Shown: one piece after another, positions 1 through 11,322 of the stretch
Position numbering within the stretch: position 1 is the first letter of the stretch
Layout: each line of letters begins with the position of its first letter
Origin: Mactra quadrangularis
Lineage: Eukaryota; Mollusca; Bivalvia; Venerida; Mactridae
DNA: 64,000 nt
Direction of reading: 5' to 3'
NCBI GenBank assembly: GCA_025267735.1
Contig: CM046294.1
Coordinates: 42,941,570-43,005,569 of the forward strand
Made by a program: the position numbers and the translations under genes
Notes under the pieces: model-generated
What the model was told of the DNA's origin: nothing
The model's database searches: none
The model's input: the letters and a program-made list of their open reading frames with translations, nothing else

Positions 1-1188
1 ACAACAATACCATTGAAATATCCAATACTTTAACAAACAACTTAATAAAAAAATAGTAGTATATTTAGTGCGTGTTAAAACGTGTTAGTGTAAATATTAA
101 AATTGAAACAATCCATTTCAGAGGTAGGTAGTATTGAAAATAAAAGTTGTAAAATTCATTTTAACAAAATTAGTTTGGCGGATAAACCACCACCCCTTGG
201 ACAATCATACTTGTAATGGTAGACCGCTTTACCATTACGCCAGAAGACACCCTTAACATATTAAAATTATATAATTTATTGTCATCCTGAGCATCCCCTG
301 TGGTGGATTAGTTCATTGTATTGTTTATATAAACAGTGTTTTGTCTTATTTTTGGACGAACTATATGATATATTGTATTATATGATTATATGTATAAAGA
401 AACACGATACGAAACCAGAACGTTTAAACTTATTAGAATGACCGGGGCGAAATTGATATACATATTGAAATTAAGAAAAAGAGAAATAGCGGATCCACTA
501 TAATGTTTTAATGTAAAGCAATGACCTATTTTATATCATGTACTGATCTAAAAGTTGGACACGGTAAACAAAATAGAATATAAATTTCAAAACATGCTAT
601 GTTATTGTACTTTTAATTTTGGATTCATAATTTTGTATGGGGGAGACACATGAGTTCACACTATTGCGTAGGAGTGTCCACGAATTTATTCTTAGAAAAC
701 AGAATGTATTGTTCAGTAGGTGTAGCTCAGAAAATAACAGTGCAGATATAACTCACTTGTTTTTATACAGATAATAAAAGAATATTTCTGAATATATTCA
801 TCCATCCCTATTTTTGACAGTTAGACTACTCTTTGTTAAATGGACGCGCTGAGTTAAAACATCAACTTATAAAAGTTCTTATTTACGTTTTCACTTAGCT
901 TGTATTTTTAAATTTTTCATATACGAACGTTCAAATAAACTATACGTATAAGCTTGTCAAATAAGAAAAATGTGTTATGCTCACCAAACTTTTATTTGAT
1001 TAACCTAATTAGCATAAAATTCATACCTTATTATACAAAAGTTAAAAATTGGGGAGCGAGTATTATTTAACTTGGGATATAAAATGAACTGAACTGATAG
1101 AGAACGATTTATATTGAAGTTTTTAACCTAAGCTTCGTCTTATGAACTATTGTTTTTCACTGGTCACCATTTTGTTAAACTAACACAA
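1..1188. other. AT-rich non-coding flank
   Basis: No open reading frame with protein-like composition, no tRNA-like head and no clear tandem structure is visible on either strand. The stretch is AT-rich and unlike the duplicated units further right. It may be intronic or intergenic; nothing in the sequence decides between these. Confidence 0.5.
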
Positions 1189-1396
1189 AATTGAGCGTGG
1201 TCGAGTGGTTAAGATGTTGTTTTTGGTTAGCATTGTGCAGCCAGTTTCGCTTTGGTTCGAATTACACCCAAAACCTGTATCTGTTATGGTAATTGAGCGA
1301 GAAATTTTATCCTACTAGCTCAGAAATGGGATACCAGGAAATTGACTATAGAGTGATTAATTTAAGTTATAAGAAACCTATTTCACAATTAAGCTA
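1189..1396 (+). mobile_element. tRNA-derived SINE, family E, plus copy
   Basis: The head has an A-box-like TGGTCGAGTGG at about 1198 and a B-box-like GGTTCGAAT at about 1254, with enough spacing for a class II (Leu/Ser-like) variable arm. The body (ACCCAAAACCTG, then TCCTACTAGCTCAG) recurs in minus orientation at 1609-1822 and in degraded form at 18222, 28000, 44755 and 56630. Together with the minus copy it forms a tail-to-tail inverted pair. No TSD could be defined. Confidence 0.7.
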
Positions 1397-1608
1397 AAAA
1401 TAAATTAAAATAAGTTTAAAAGAAATATGCTCGGTCTATTTTATTTGTGTCTGAATAGCTATGTATCATGTAACATGTTTATGCTTTACAAGTTCTGTTC
1501 TGTTTTAAATAACATCTACATTTGTATAATGTATAAGTTAGGCTCTGCACAATTTACACAAACTTAACAACTATCTTTAAACATTTATCAAGGTACACTA
1601 ACATATTT

Positions 1609-1822
1609 TAGCTCAATTGTGAAACAAGTTCTTACAACTTAGATTAATCACGTTCGAGTCCGTTTCCTGGTGTCCCAGTACTGAGCTAGTAGGATAAAGT
1701 TTCTTGCTTAAAAAAACAACGGGGTAGGTTTTTGAATGGAATTCGAAACAACGCAAAGCCGGCTATCCAATGATTACCGGTCCAACGTCGTAACCCCTCG
1801 ACTGCGCCCGCTCCATTCACTG
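1609..1822 (-). mobile_element. tRNA-derived SINE, family E, minus copy
   Basis: The reverse complement repeats the body of the plus copy at 1189-1396, including the motif reading AGCTAGTAGGATAAA and the terminal CACAATTGAGCTAAA. Its tRNA-like head lies near 1740-1822 and reads through GGATAGCCGGCT. The 3' ends of the two copies face each other across a spacer of about 210 bp. Confidence 0.65.
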
Positions 1823-1871
1823 GCACGTGATATGTAAACAACCATCCTCATGCATATTTAATTTGACATAA

Positions 1872-1992
1872 CGTTATATCACAGGAGCTTGACATTTTAT
1901 ATCATACCACGAAAAGTCCCCTCCTACATAAAATTATGTAGGAGGGGAATTTTCGTAGTATGATATAAAATCTCAAGCTCCTGTGGTTATAT
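1872..1992. repeat. About 120-bp near-perfect palindrome
   Basis: Two arms of about 58 bp (1872-1930 and 1935-1992) are reverse complements with few mismatches and almost no loop, centred on ACATAAAATTATGT near 1932. The arms contain CAGGAGCTTGA and its complement. It has no coding potential. It could be a small foldback MITE or a palindrome formed by inverted duplication; target duplications are not evident. Confidence 0.85.
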
Positions 1993-3624
1993 TAATGACA
2001 CGCGATTCCATTTGATAGTCCTTACCATGGAACTTTTCTGTAGGTCAATAAAAAACAAATGTCAGTTTACTATTTGAAGTAATAGTCGATAATTATATTA
2101 CTGTGACATTTTTTTTTCAGAAAAATCTTACGATAAAAATCATCGTACGCCGAAAGCAAGAAATATTAATAATATAGTTATTTGGGGGCCGATCAAATCC
2201 AAATATTGTTGAATTGTGTAAAATATTATATACCATTTGAATATCATATCATAGTTATGTTTATTACCCCTCTGACTTTGAACTGCAAAACTATGAATTT
2301 GACTTACGATAACTTTTTTCGTAATGTCTCCGATCGATATTGAAACCACAGGGTTAAATGACCTTTTCATGAACCGTCGCTGGTGAATAACAATTAGTAT
2401 TAAACCTAAAGTTACTAGTTCACTGATTTCGTAATTATTTTTCTATATTTTCAAAATACCATTCAGCGTCTGTAATTGTGTCATAAAATTAAGTCTTAAT
2501 ATTTTAGGACAAACTTACCTATAGATTGCAAGAAAAGTACAATAAAGTCACAAAAAATGCCCTGAAATTGTCTATACCATGACATACGGGGTACTTAAAT
2601 TGTCATTATCAAATCACAAAATTTCTGCTTAAAAATGTTTCCAAACAATCTAGTTTCAAAAAAAGTTTATGTTAACGTTAAAATCTGTGAATGAGTACCT
2701 TTAAACAGTATCTTTATTTAAATTGCCATCTTTGTTGTTTAACAAAGTAAGTCAACTGAATAAAGATATATAAAATACCAAACTTAACATTTTTGAATAC
2801 ATAATAATATTTACCTGTGCCAACCTGTCCAATATCTAAACCATGAATTAATTAAATACATATAAACGCTCCTTTCAACACTATAATAATAATGCATTAA
2901 ATAATATATCCAAAATATTGCATATCCGAAAATGTATAGAAAATAAAATCGCTGTTTTACATTTGGACAAGGTATATAAACATCCACATCTAAGGTATGT
3001 AAACATACACCAACATAACAAGTCCAAGTTTAAACACAAATGTCAAAAGCAGGGATACATAAAAATTTACAACAGCCACTGTCCATGGCCGAGTTATCAT
3101 AACTTTAACATGTCGGGGGTCATCTCATTATCTTGGGGCTGTATCATATTTCTTTATCAATTGTACATTTTTAACAATGTATATTTAAATAGACAAAGAT
3201 AAACCACACAATAGATGTATTGGTTGTCACGAGTTGCAATCTCGAAACTGCGCTTTATATGTCATTTATTTTTCATTCATTAATTTCATTTTGTTAGTTT
3301 AAACGTCAGTTATATAGTGCCTTTCAAAAGCCGTCGGGCACAATTTTAGCTTTTTGACAAACTGTATTATACGAAACAAGAAATATCTTCAAATAGAATC
3401 GGCGCCATGCAGGGTTCATTTTGTTTGAAATATAAATTAGTAACACTCGCTGGTCAGTCATTCCGCCGGGGGGCGTACCATGACGAATGTATAATCATTT
3501 AGCATAGTGAGTCACCTATAATACACAGAGTAAATAGTAAGCAACTAATGTCCGTGCTACGCGCCGTTTTATCACAAATAACCAATGGTACCACTCGTTC
3601 TATCCATTTTGCTATACTGGAAGA
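1993..3624. other. Non-coding stretch
   Basis: Short reading frames here have no recognisable family, no clear splice context and low-complexity AT composition. I see no tRNA-like boxes or terminal repeats. Treated as intergenic or intronic DNA. Confidence 0.45.
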
Positions 3625-3852
3625 GAATTTCATCGGACAAACAGGCATGGCAGAGCGCATGGCATTGGTTGAAGATATAAGTCAAAAGTTGGCTTTAACA
3701 GCTGCGCCGAAAAAAAACCGCACTAAATACTCACTATCAAAACCGTCTCTTTCTATACCGAAAGGGAATTTCATTGGACAAACATCTATGGTAGAATAAA
3801 TTGTATTGGTTAAATATAGGTCAACAGTCAGCTTAGACAGCTGCGCCGAAAA
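3625..3852 (+). repeat. Diverged direct duplication, about 141-bp spacing
   Basis: GAATTTCATCGGACAAACA at 3625 recurs as GAATTTCATTGGACAAACA at 3766. Both are followed about 75 bp later by ACAGCTGCGCCGAAAA. An 83-codon frame runs through both copies and gives a repeated NFIGQT peptide, but that follows from the DNA duplication. The second copy has an in-frame stop, so I do not call a gene. Confidence 0.65.
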
Positions 3853-4179
3853 TATCCTCTGAGAGGTTCCAAAAAGCAGCATTTACTTGTTTGTCATCAT
3901 ATTATAAATCTATGTTACTCTACACGAATAAGTTTTAACTGTGCATGATCAGTTCTTATTAAAATGTCTATTTTCGTCTAAGAACTTTTGAATCGAACTG
4001 TATTCATTAATAGCCCATTTGATAAACTGTTTTAACTAAACCACATGACAGTGTTAGCAATTATGTACATTTGTTAACAGTCACATGTTATTTCGTCATC
4101 TGCTTATTAACTAAAGTTGATAATAAAACCTTTTATCAAATAGTCGAATAACTAAACTTAATAAATGTACTAACACCTC

Positions 4180-4325
4180 GGTGCGAGTGCACTGCAACTG
4201 AGATACATTTGATTATGGTTGCTTGAAGGCACGAGACAATTGAGACAAATTCATAAAAAAGGGATTCGAACCTTCGCGGATTTATCGATATAGACAGATC
4301 TTGTAAGCACTCCGTCATACATGCG
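4180..4325 (-). mobile_element. tRNA-like SINE head, minus strand
   Basis: On the minus strand an A-box-like segment near 4310 is followed by a B-box GGTTCGAATCCC (about 4263-4274). The cloverleaf is not convincing as a functional tRNA, so a SINE head is more likely. The 3' body cannot be delimited. Confidence 0.4.
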
Positions 4326-5490
4326 TCAAATAAACAAGTGTACGAACTTGATCAGAGCTAAGATGGTGAGCCCTTATGTATTATTGACTCGCTGTCATCT
4401 TTTTTACATACGGAGAATAATAGATTGTTGTTAGACTTAAATATTCTATTCTAATCATCAGAGACTGGCTATGTAGTCATTAGCTTAATCACCCAACCAC
4501 TAAATGACATTAAATAGACCTAAGGGGGAAACGGAATCACCGCATACACAGAAATAAAAAAGCCCACAAATGTAACCCTAAAAACACCTACACAACATAC
4601 AAAGGCATCCCAGTTTGTTTTTTCATACCAATTGGCATCGGCGTCCCTAATCCCAATAGTACAATACGATTTACATAGCCACTCCTACATTGTCAATATT
4701 CAATGCACTAAGACCGAATTTATATGCTTAACAAAAACTCATACTCAACGAAATTTCCTGGAAACACAGTCTCGTGACCGGCAACAGACAAAATCTAATT
4801 AATAACAATGAAGTCTGCAAACACTTGCACTTGTATTGACATTTGTCTTTAAGATGGAAGTAATAGGGTGTTAAAATGTCAAATACTGTCATTCATTATT
4901 TCTGTCGAGGGCGACAAAAACAACACATACTAATTATTAACGACTGAAGTACGGATTGCAGTTATTCTAAGAGAATTTTATTTAATATAATTATCATAAA
5001 ATAGCCATGGTTAATTTTTACAAATGTAATCGATCACCGCACAAAATTGAATCAATGCTGCACTTTAGATTTTGTCAAAGAATTAAATTTAAGCTATTTG
5101 CTCACACTATTAATTTTGGTTTTTTTTATACTTTGAAATTAGCTTTGTCTGTTACTGTGTTTCAAAACACATAATTCTTAATTTTTAAGGGAAATACCCC
5201 TAAGATTGTGAGAAATATCTAACAAAAGTAAATAGCGCACTAAATAAGTACTATCTTTACCGACACCAACGATGTATGTGGTGAAATACATAAAATTACG
5301 TATACCATATTACCACATTCAGACCTTCTCAAAAAAGAGGAAGCACCTTAATGTATACCATGTGACGAGCATTTCAAATTTTCAATGTAAAAACGATGTC
5401 CTTGACTGTCAGGATCTTAAATACACCCGTGACAAACATTTTAAGGTTAACTCTCATAAAATATAGGATTTAAAACCATAAGAATTCGGT
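4326..5490. other. Non-coding stretch
   Basis: No supported gene. One 64-codon frame (5272-5466) lacks any family resemblance and is probably chance. Confidence 0.4.
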
Positions 5491-5577
5491 TACATTAATA
5501 GTATCATCAATTGCTTTCGGCGCGATATGACCTTTCTGTGATGATGCGCCGTAAAAGCCAAACAAACAAACAAACAT
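5491..5577 (+). mobile_element. SINE 3' end, family D
   Basis: The segment ends in GCGCCGTAAAAGCC and a (CAAA)n-type tail. It matches 17491-17590, which shares TTTCGGCGCGATATGACC. The tail style is common to several SINE families in this window. Only the 3' part is recognisable. Confidence 0.65.
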
Positions 5578-5998
5578 AAGATCTCCATATTTTACAGTTG
5601 TAACTTGTATGTCGATTTGCATTAAACATGTCATTTTCAAAACACTATTTTACTGCTTCCGAATTGTTCCTGTACAATTGTGAGATTTAAAGAAAAGTTA
5701 ATGTTAAAGTTAAATTCTGTGATCAAACAGCTTAGTAGCTTTCATGTCACTTTACGATTTGTCAATATGAAGTATTGAATTCTCCGAATCTGAATTCATG
5801 GTTTTGATGTGCTGTTATTTTTTACTGTGTTCATAGCATGCGAGTGTACATTTTGTATGACTATGGTTTTTGTGAAACGCATGAACTTTAACAGTAATAT
5901 GGAAAAAACAAATTTATTTTCCACTTTTAAAGTATCGCGTGAGTTTTGGTGGATTAATTTAATTTCCGTATAATTGAGAGTCGATGTTTTAGTTTTCT

Positions 5999-6047
5999 AG
6001 TTACCTCCCTTTGGCCCTTCTATAAATCAACTTAAAGGGAGATAACA
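5999..6047. repeat. Small hairpin around TTACCTCCCTTT
   Basis: GTTACCTCCCTTT is mirrored about 20 bp later by AAAGGGAGATAAC with a single mismatch, giving a 13-bp stem. It may be a tiny terminal-inverted-repeat element. Confidence 0.5.
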
Positions 6048-6319
6048 TACTCTCATTTTTTAAAACTAAATTTGCACGTTCGGAACGCTTCTGGTTCCTG
6101 TACATACCCCTTGTTGCGTCGTTTAACGGTGGGACTTAAACCCGCAATGAAGAATTTTGGGTGAAATGAATGAGTCCTTAAATTATAGGAATTCGAGGCG
6201 GTCAGTTCAACTATCCAACTTTTTTGAGATGCGTTATGGCTTGACGTTGCTTATGTTTGCCAATCAGGGAGTCGGATTATTGAATTATTTGGTAAACCGA
6301 GAAATTTGCGACGTCGAAG

Positions 6320-6450
6320 CATACCGAGAACAATCTCCGTAAACAGATATCCTATAGGCCACTGTCGAATAGGATCTCTTACATGTGTATGGTCGCTCCG
6401 AGGGTCACGTCGAGATGACTATTGTGTCGACAAATCAATGCGTAGCTTTC
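6320..6450. repeat. Dispersed repeat matching 38,515-38,650 in inverse
   Basis: The stretch with GTAAACAGATATCCT, then AGGATCTCT, then GAGGGTCACGTCGAGATGAC aligns with the reverse complement of about 38,515-38,650. It is an old dispersed repeat, outside the tandem units. The class is unknown; at the second locus the GAGGGTCACG part is itself inverted-duplicated, suggesting a TIR element. Confidence 0.6.
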
Positions 6451-6630
6451 ATTTAAAATTTATTTTACTGAAATTTCTTGTTTGAAATAGATAAATGTCT
6501 AATTCTTGCAGTTCAAAAACAGTGTCACTTTTAATACATGTAATGGGCTTTAATACAGTGCTAGCATGAATTAGCTTAAATTATAGTGAAAATACATGTG
6601 GTATGCCTGATCAGTCGTTTTCAAAGTTTT

Positions 6631-6844
6631 TTTAACGTCGTATTCAACACATATTTAGGTCATATACACGACGACCAGCTCTTCCTACTATAGGTTTCCT
6701 GGACACTTTTCTATCACAAGTACTAACTTACCCTACCACGAGGCCGACATCTCATGTATAGGGTATGACCTACCGCGACCGGGATCAAACCCGCGATCTC
6801 CGGATTCGAAGTCATACATGCTAACCACTACGCCACGGCCGCGG
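6631..6844 (-). mobile_element. tRNA-derived SINE, family A
   Basis: The minus-strand head reads GGCCGTGGCGTAGTGGTTAG with a downstream B-box; the body contains GTAGGGTAAGTTAGTA and ends in GTTGAATACGACGTTAAA. It is nearly full length at about 214 bp. Related copies occur at 14901, 28659, 31357, 46727 and 63211. Flanking TTTTAAAGTTT-like sequence may be the target duplication. Confidence 0.85.
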
Positions 6845-6849
6845 CTTTT

Positions 6850-8086
6850 TAAAGTTTCATTGCTAGAGAACTTTTGGAAAACGCTGTATTCAATAACTTG
6901 TATACAAATCTTGGTCGATATTAGCATACAGAGTAAAGACAACATTCATAACGAAAAATGTCGGTTGTTTTCAATTGCAGAAATATTATTTGCGTGCTTA
7001 ACTTTGCAACATAGGAACAGCTTAGCTTTATTCTAGTGTTAAACGCTAAGCACAATCAAAGCCTCGCGTGCACACAGTAATAACAATCGTTATTGAAATT
7101 CTCGAAACAGAAGACAGCTCTGCAAAAGTCGTTATTTTTGTCAGAAACATTTGTTCATGCTAATGATGGCGATGACGGTTTTATAAAAGCGACCGATTGT
7201 TGCGCTAATTGTGTCTTTCTTTTTCTCTGAAAGCGGAGTTAGGAATGAATTGACTTACATTGGGAACTCAATGCTTTGGATTTAAATGATATTTTGTTTT
7301 ATGAAAGCAAGTAGATTGAAATAGTTTTAAGAACTCCTTTGGGACGAATACAGTTTACAAAATAAAGTGTTTACTTTATTTTTGTTTTAAAGCTTTCATC
7401 AGGAAAACTTCTTTGTGATTAAAAGCGTTTCAATTTAATGCAAAATATACTCAAAGCTAAAGATGTAACAAAAAGAAGTTTTATGAATTTCCGAACAACT
7501 GGAGTAAAAAATGTAATAAATATAAAAATGTTCATTGAATTGGATATTCCATTTTAAGAGTGATTAAAACGTGTTTCAATAAACTTGAAATCATTTGTGG
7601 AAAAGTAAATCTGCCGTGAAAACAATTTATTCTGTGGATATTATTTCAAACGCTATTATATACTAGTTCTTGGAATTGGAGCATTAGGTGTGAATATTAA
7701 AATGTGAATACTGGATTTTAAACTCAGTTTAAAACTAAATCAGTTAAAAAAGTAACACGGTCGATCAAATGGATATCATTTTGACAGTATTTCCAAAACA
7801 GTCTGTTGACATTAGTGCATAAAGTGTTAATTTATATTAGCTTGGGGCTTCGGTTTTAGATTACTTTTTTAGATACAGGGAGTAACTTGTACATGTATTA
7901 CATTTGGTCGGACATTTCGAGAAAAGACCGTCAATCTGTTCTTGAAGTTTGAAGTATTGACAATTGTGTATAAATGTATGTTCATGAGAAAAAATAATTG
8001 ATTTTTCATTTATTGTAACATCTCGGATAAATTACGTAAATGGTCTTTAACCACATCCGGACATTACAGAATAAACTTTAACCATA
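6850..8086. other. Non-coding stretch upstream of the micropeptide ORF
   Basis: No repeats shared with the units and no convincing reading frame. It may contain promoter or intron sequence for the ORF at 8153, but nothing beyond the ETS-like motif at 8087 can be pinned down. Confidence 0.4.
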
Positions 8087-8099
8087 ACCGGAAGTGACG
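8087..8099 (+). promoter_or_regulatory. ETS/GABP-like motif
   Basis: ACCGGAAGTGACG matches the general ETS-family core CCGGAAGTG and lies 54 bp before the ATG at 8153. Such motifs cluster near transcription starts of broadly expressed animal genes. A promoter role here is inference. Confidence 0.35.
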
Positions 8100-8152
8100 A
8101 TCTTTACGATCTTACAAAATTGGACTATGGGAAGATTTGATAAATTCAAATC

Positions 8153-8311
8153 ATGAGCAATGCTACAGATACCGAGATGGATGAAGGGATGTACAAGATG
8201 GCGTATATCATGCTCGTCTTCTACATAGTGGTACCTATAGTGTTCCTGGTATTCCAAATTTTACACGTGGTGTTATTCGAACCGGCAACAGTTGCTAGAG
8301 AACGGAGATGA
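8153..8311 (+). CDS. Candidate 52-residue single-pass membrane micropeptide
   Basis: The ATG at 8153 is the first after an in-frame TAA at 8141, has an A at position -3, and the frame ends at TGA 8309-8311. The predicted peptide has an acidic N-terminus (D6, E8, D10, E11) with a possible glycosylation sequon N3-A4-T5. One strongly hydrophobic segment covers about residues 17-42, including YIVVPIVFLVFQIL. The tail is basic and ends R49-E50-R51-R52. Charge distribution suggests a lumenal or outside N-terminus and a cytosolic C-terminus. GC use in the ORF is higher than in the flanks and the region is not repeated in the window. The architecture resembles small regulatory membrane peptides, but I recognise no family and assign no function. 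It could also be one exon of a longer gene or a chance ORF. Confidence 0.45.
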   Translation: MSNATDTEMDEGMYKMAYIMLVFYIVVPIVFLVFQILHVVLFEPATVARERR

Positions 8312-8637
8312 CCCAAAGAAAGTGCTCGAACAATCAGAATGTAGGAAAAAATGGAAACCACTTAAGTACTTTTTTTCGTGATAACATACATTTGTATATA
8401 CTTATTACATTTTAAAAAATTAGAGATGATTTATTGTTTTGGTGCCATTTTATTTTCATACAACCATTTCTTTCATTTATCATTCTCACGCCCTTAAGTC
8501 ATCGGAGAGAAAAAATGAAGGCTAACACATTCTTCGTTTATGCAGTAATTCGTTTATTTCTAATAATTGACAAAATGTGATTTACAAACAGTGCTGTGAC
8601 AAATTCAGTTTTATGGACTGGAGGCCAACAATTATCA

Positions 8638-8643
8638 AATAAA
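8638..8643 (+). promoter_or_regulatory. Possible polyadenylation signal AATAAA
   Basis: Canonical AATAAA about 330 bp after the stop of the micropeptide ORF. In DNA this AT-rich the hexamer is frequent by chance, so it is only weak support for a 3' end. Confidence 0.25.
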
Positions 8644-8864
8644 AATGTTGCTGTCTTTCCAGTAAAGTGCTCAGTTCTGAAATGGATTTATATCAATCAT
8701 TAAAATTTTATGATTTGAACTTTAACTGTACATATGTTTCATGTTTTGCTCATACTTTGTAGTATTTAACATATTTTGTTCATTCATTTATAATATCATA
8801 TTTACCTTAAAGTGTTTGTATGATAATGTAATATCACTTTTAATACAATAAGGTACATCAATCA

Positions 8865-8995
8865 GATATTACTCTTTGCATAAACTTCAAATATGTAAGT
8901 CCAATTAGTTTTACTTTTAGTAGTTAACCCCTATTTTTCAATGCCAAGTAGCCCCAGTCAGTCTTAAATATTTCTTAAAATACTTTACATTGACT
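8865..8995 (+). mobile_element. Diverged fragment of PIF/Harbinger-like MITE family
   Basis: AAATATGTAAGTCCAATTAGTT followed by a TTTTCAATGCCAAGTAGCC segment parallels the left half of the elements at 24353, 26439, 55075 and 56674. Neither terminal repeat is intact. It is the only copy seen outside the tandem units and is clearly older. Confidence 0.5.
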
Positions 8996-9683
8996 AAAAA
9001 CAAGCAATGTATGGTTTTAGAGAATATCTATCTTTATTAAATTACACTGGTACAAATATCTTTATTAACAATACAGGCATTTGATGCAACTTTTGTATTT
9101 TCATAATGTAGAAATTTAGTAAGCATTGATATTTACGAATACCCTAATTATTGCCATGACAGAAAATATGTCAATCAGTGGTGCTTTTCAAAAATATTCT
9201 TACGAAAATGTCTTCGTAAGTCAATTTCATATAATTAGCTCTTCAAAGTCAGACGGTCAACAAGCATAACTATGATATATTATTCAAAAGGAATACAAAA
9301 TTCTACACAAATGGAATAATATTTAGAAATGATAAGCCAAAAAAATGAGCGCATTGTTGATGTTTCTTGCTTTTGACTTACGAAGATTTCTTTATTTCTT
9401 TCGTGAAATTTTTGTGAAAGCACCACTGAACACCATTGTAAATCTAGTGCAGTAACTGCTTATTGAATAAAATATAAAATATGCCTCTGTTCATTGGCAA
9501 AAAAGTAGAACATCATATTCCTGGTTTAACACGATGTCTCTCATTACCAACAGTTTGTTAGAGTATACCAGTATTTTCAATAATCATGTTCTTTAGAAAT
9601 ATGTTTCATTAAACTGTATTCAGTACATAATGATTTGCAGTATGTTGCTCTGTCACGCTTTAATGTATTTAGTCCAGTGATAT

Positions 9684-10375
9684 ACATAGCCACGTGATCT
9701 ACTAATGGCATCAAGTACTTACTTCAAATATATATTTCTGCAATCAAATAACCACATAACTAACACGTTATTAAGTGGTTAACTAGTCACGTAACTAGTT
9801 TACCAGATAATTAACTAGTTAATTAAGTGATAATTAACTAGTTAATTAAGTGGTTAACTAGTAACGTAACTAGTTTTTTCAATAAATGAAATATCATAAC
9901 AGGAAAAAAATGCAAGTTAGTGCCTACAACTGCCATTCTTGTATCAGATTATCAATTTAACATTAAGTGGTTAACTAATTAACGTAACTAGATAACCACT
10001 TACTACTTATCTATAAATAGATATTGCGTGGTGTGACTATGTATTAATACAATGGAGCAAAACAATGCTATTTATAGATGTTACGTTAACTAGATAATCA
10101 CTTTATTAACTAGTTAATTATGTGGTTAACTTGTTACGTAACTAGTTAATTACTTAACAACAAATTGGTAAAATAATACAAAATGGCAGTTGTAAGCACT
10201 AACTTGCATTTTTTCCCTATTATGATCTTTTATTTATTGAAAAAATAACTAGTTACGTAACTATATAGTTAACCTTTTAATTGACATGTTAATTATGTTG
10301 TTATCTGGTGGCAGAAATATGCCACCATAACATAGACACGTGATTTACTAATAGCATCAAGTACATACTTTAAAT
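9684..10375. mobile_element. Foldback element built of AACTAGTT motifs, between 46-bp direct repeats
   Basis: Direct copies of a 46-bp segment (9684-9729 and 10330-10375; CACGTGATCTACTAATGGCA in the first) flank a foldback region. Its ends, near TATTTCTGC at 9733 and GCAGAAATA at 10312, are inverted. Longer inner arms at about 9874-9943 and 10178-10246 are also reverse complements. Much of the core consists of short palindromes such as TAACTAGTTA and GTAACTAGTTACGTAAC. No coding potential. The class is unknown. Confidence 0.8.
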
Positions 10376-10739
10376 GGTAGACAAATTTAAGTTTTTCGTC
10401 GATATAAACATATACTTGTGTATGTATTTATTTTTGTGAAAACTTAATATTTGGAAAGCGCAGTTGATCATCTTAAAGCAGGCAACTCTCTAATTTTTCT
10501 TTCCAATAGCAGTTATTTTCTCTGTTAATTGCACTTGTTTACGAAGGATTATGTTCATGCACTATTACAGCCTCACCTTAAAGTAATTTGTACGATGATA
10601 ATTTTCTGTCAGAGCTTTGGAGAAGAAAATGACTGAGGCAAATTTGCTTGTAAGAATTTTCGTCTGGAAAACAAAATTGACAAATATGAGTGTTTGTTGC
10701 CTATTTTATAGACTTATAAAGTACACACTGGATATTTTA

Positions 10740-10881
10740 TAGTTCGTTTTTTCTCAACTGTCAAAACATGAATAATTTCACGGTGACTCCATGCTCTTTG
10801 TCTAACCCTCATGATATTGAGATAGTGTGTAATCATTCATCGTGAAATTATTCAAACTTTGACAGTTTGGAAAATAGATTA
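10740..10881. mobile_element. Tc1/mariner-type MITE, TAGTTC family
   Basis: Terminal inverted repeats start TAGTTCGTTTT and include AACTGTCAAA and ATAATTTCACG, mirrored at the right end. TA dinucleotides flank the element. Same family as 36371-36524 and 50000-50230. Length is about 142 bp, too short for a transposase. Confidence 0.75.
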
Positions 10882-11039
10882 TAGTACTTTCAAAATAATC
10901 TTTGCTTGCTTTTGGATACGTTGTAACAGTTACTTTGTTAAACCTTATTACATGGTCATATTTAAACATTATTCAATTTACAATGTACATATGTAAAAGT
11001 AAAAAAAGTATAAGTAATTGCATTTTATAGTCTAAGTTT

Positions 11040-11322
11040 CATGCTTACGCACGTTCACCGACTTTACAGCTATTACCCCTGGTCATCGGGCTACTGGTAT
11101 CTATGTATCTATCAATCTCCCTTGGGAGTCTTTTTACTCCGCTTAGTGCAGCCAACACTTTGACGCAACGGAATTATACCTCCCTAGCAGGTACCAATTT
11201 ACACCTGGGTGAAGTGAACTAAATTTCTTGCTCAAGGAAATTAGCGTTGCCCCTGGTGGGGTACGAACCCGGAACCTCTCAATCCCTAAGCGCACATTCT
11301 ACTACTGGACTACTGCTCCTAT
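11040..11322 (-). mobile_element. tRNA-derived SINE with conserved central domain
   Basis: On the minus strand a head with a B-box (GGGTTCGTACCCC at about 11,258-11,270) is followed by a body containing TTGAGCAAGAAATTTAGTTC and ACCCAGGTGTAAATTGGTAC. This central pattern is of the kind shared between SINEs of distant animals. The element splits the left boundary of super-repeat 1: sequence either side matches contiguous sequence near 38,665-38,700. Confidence 0.75.
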
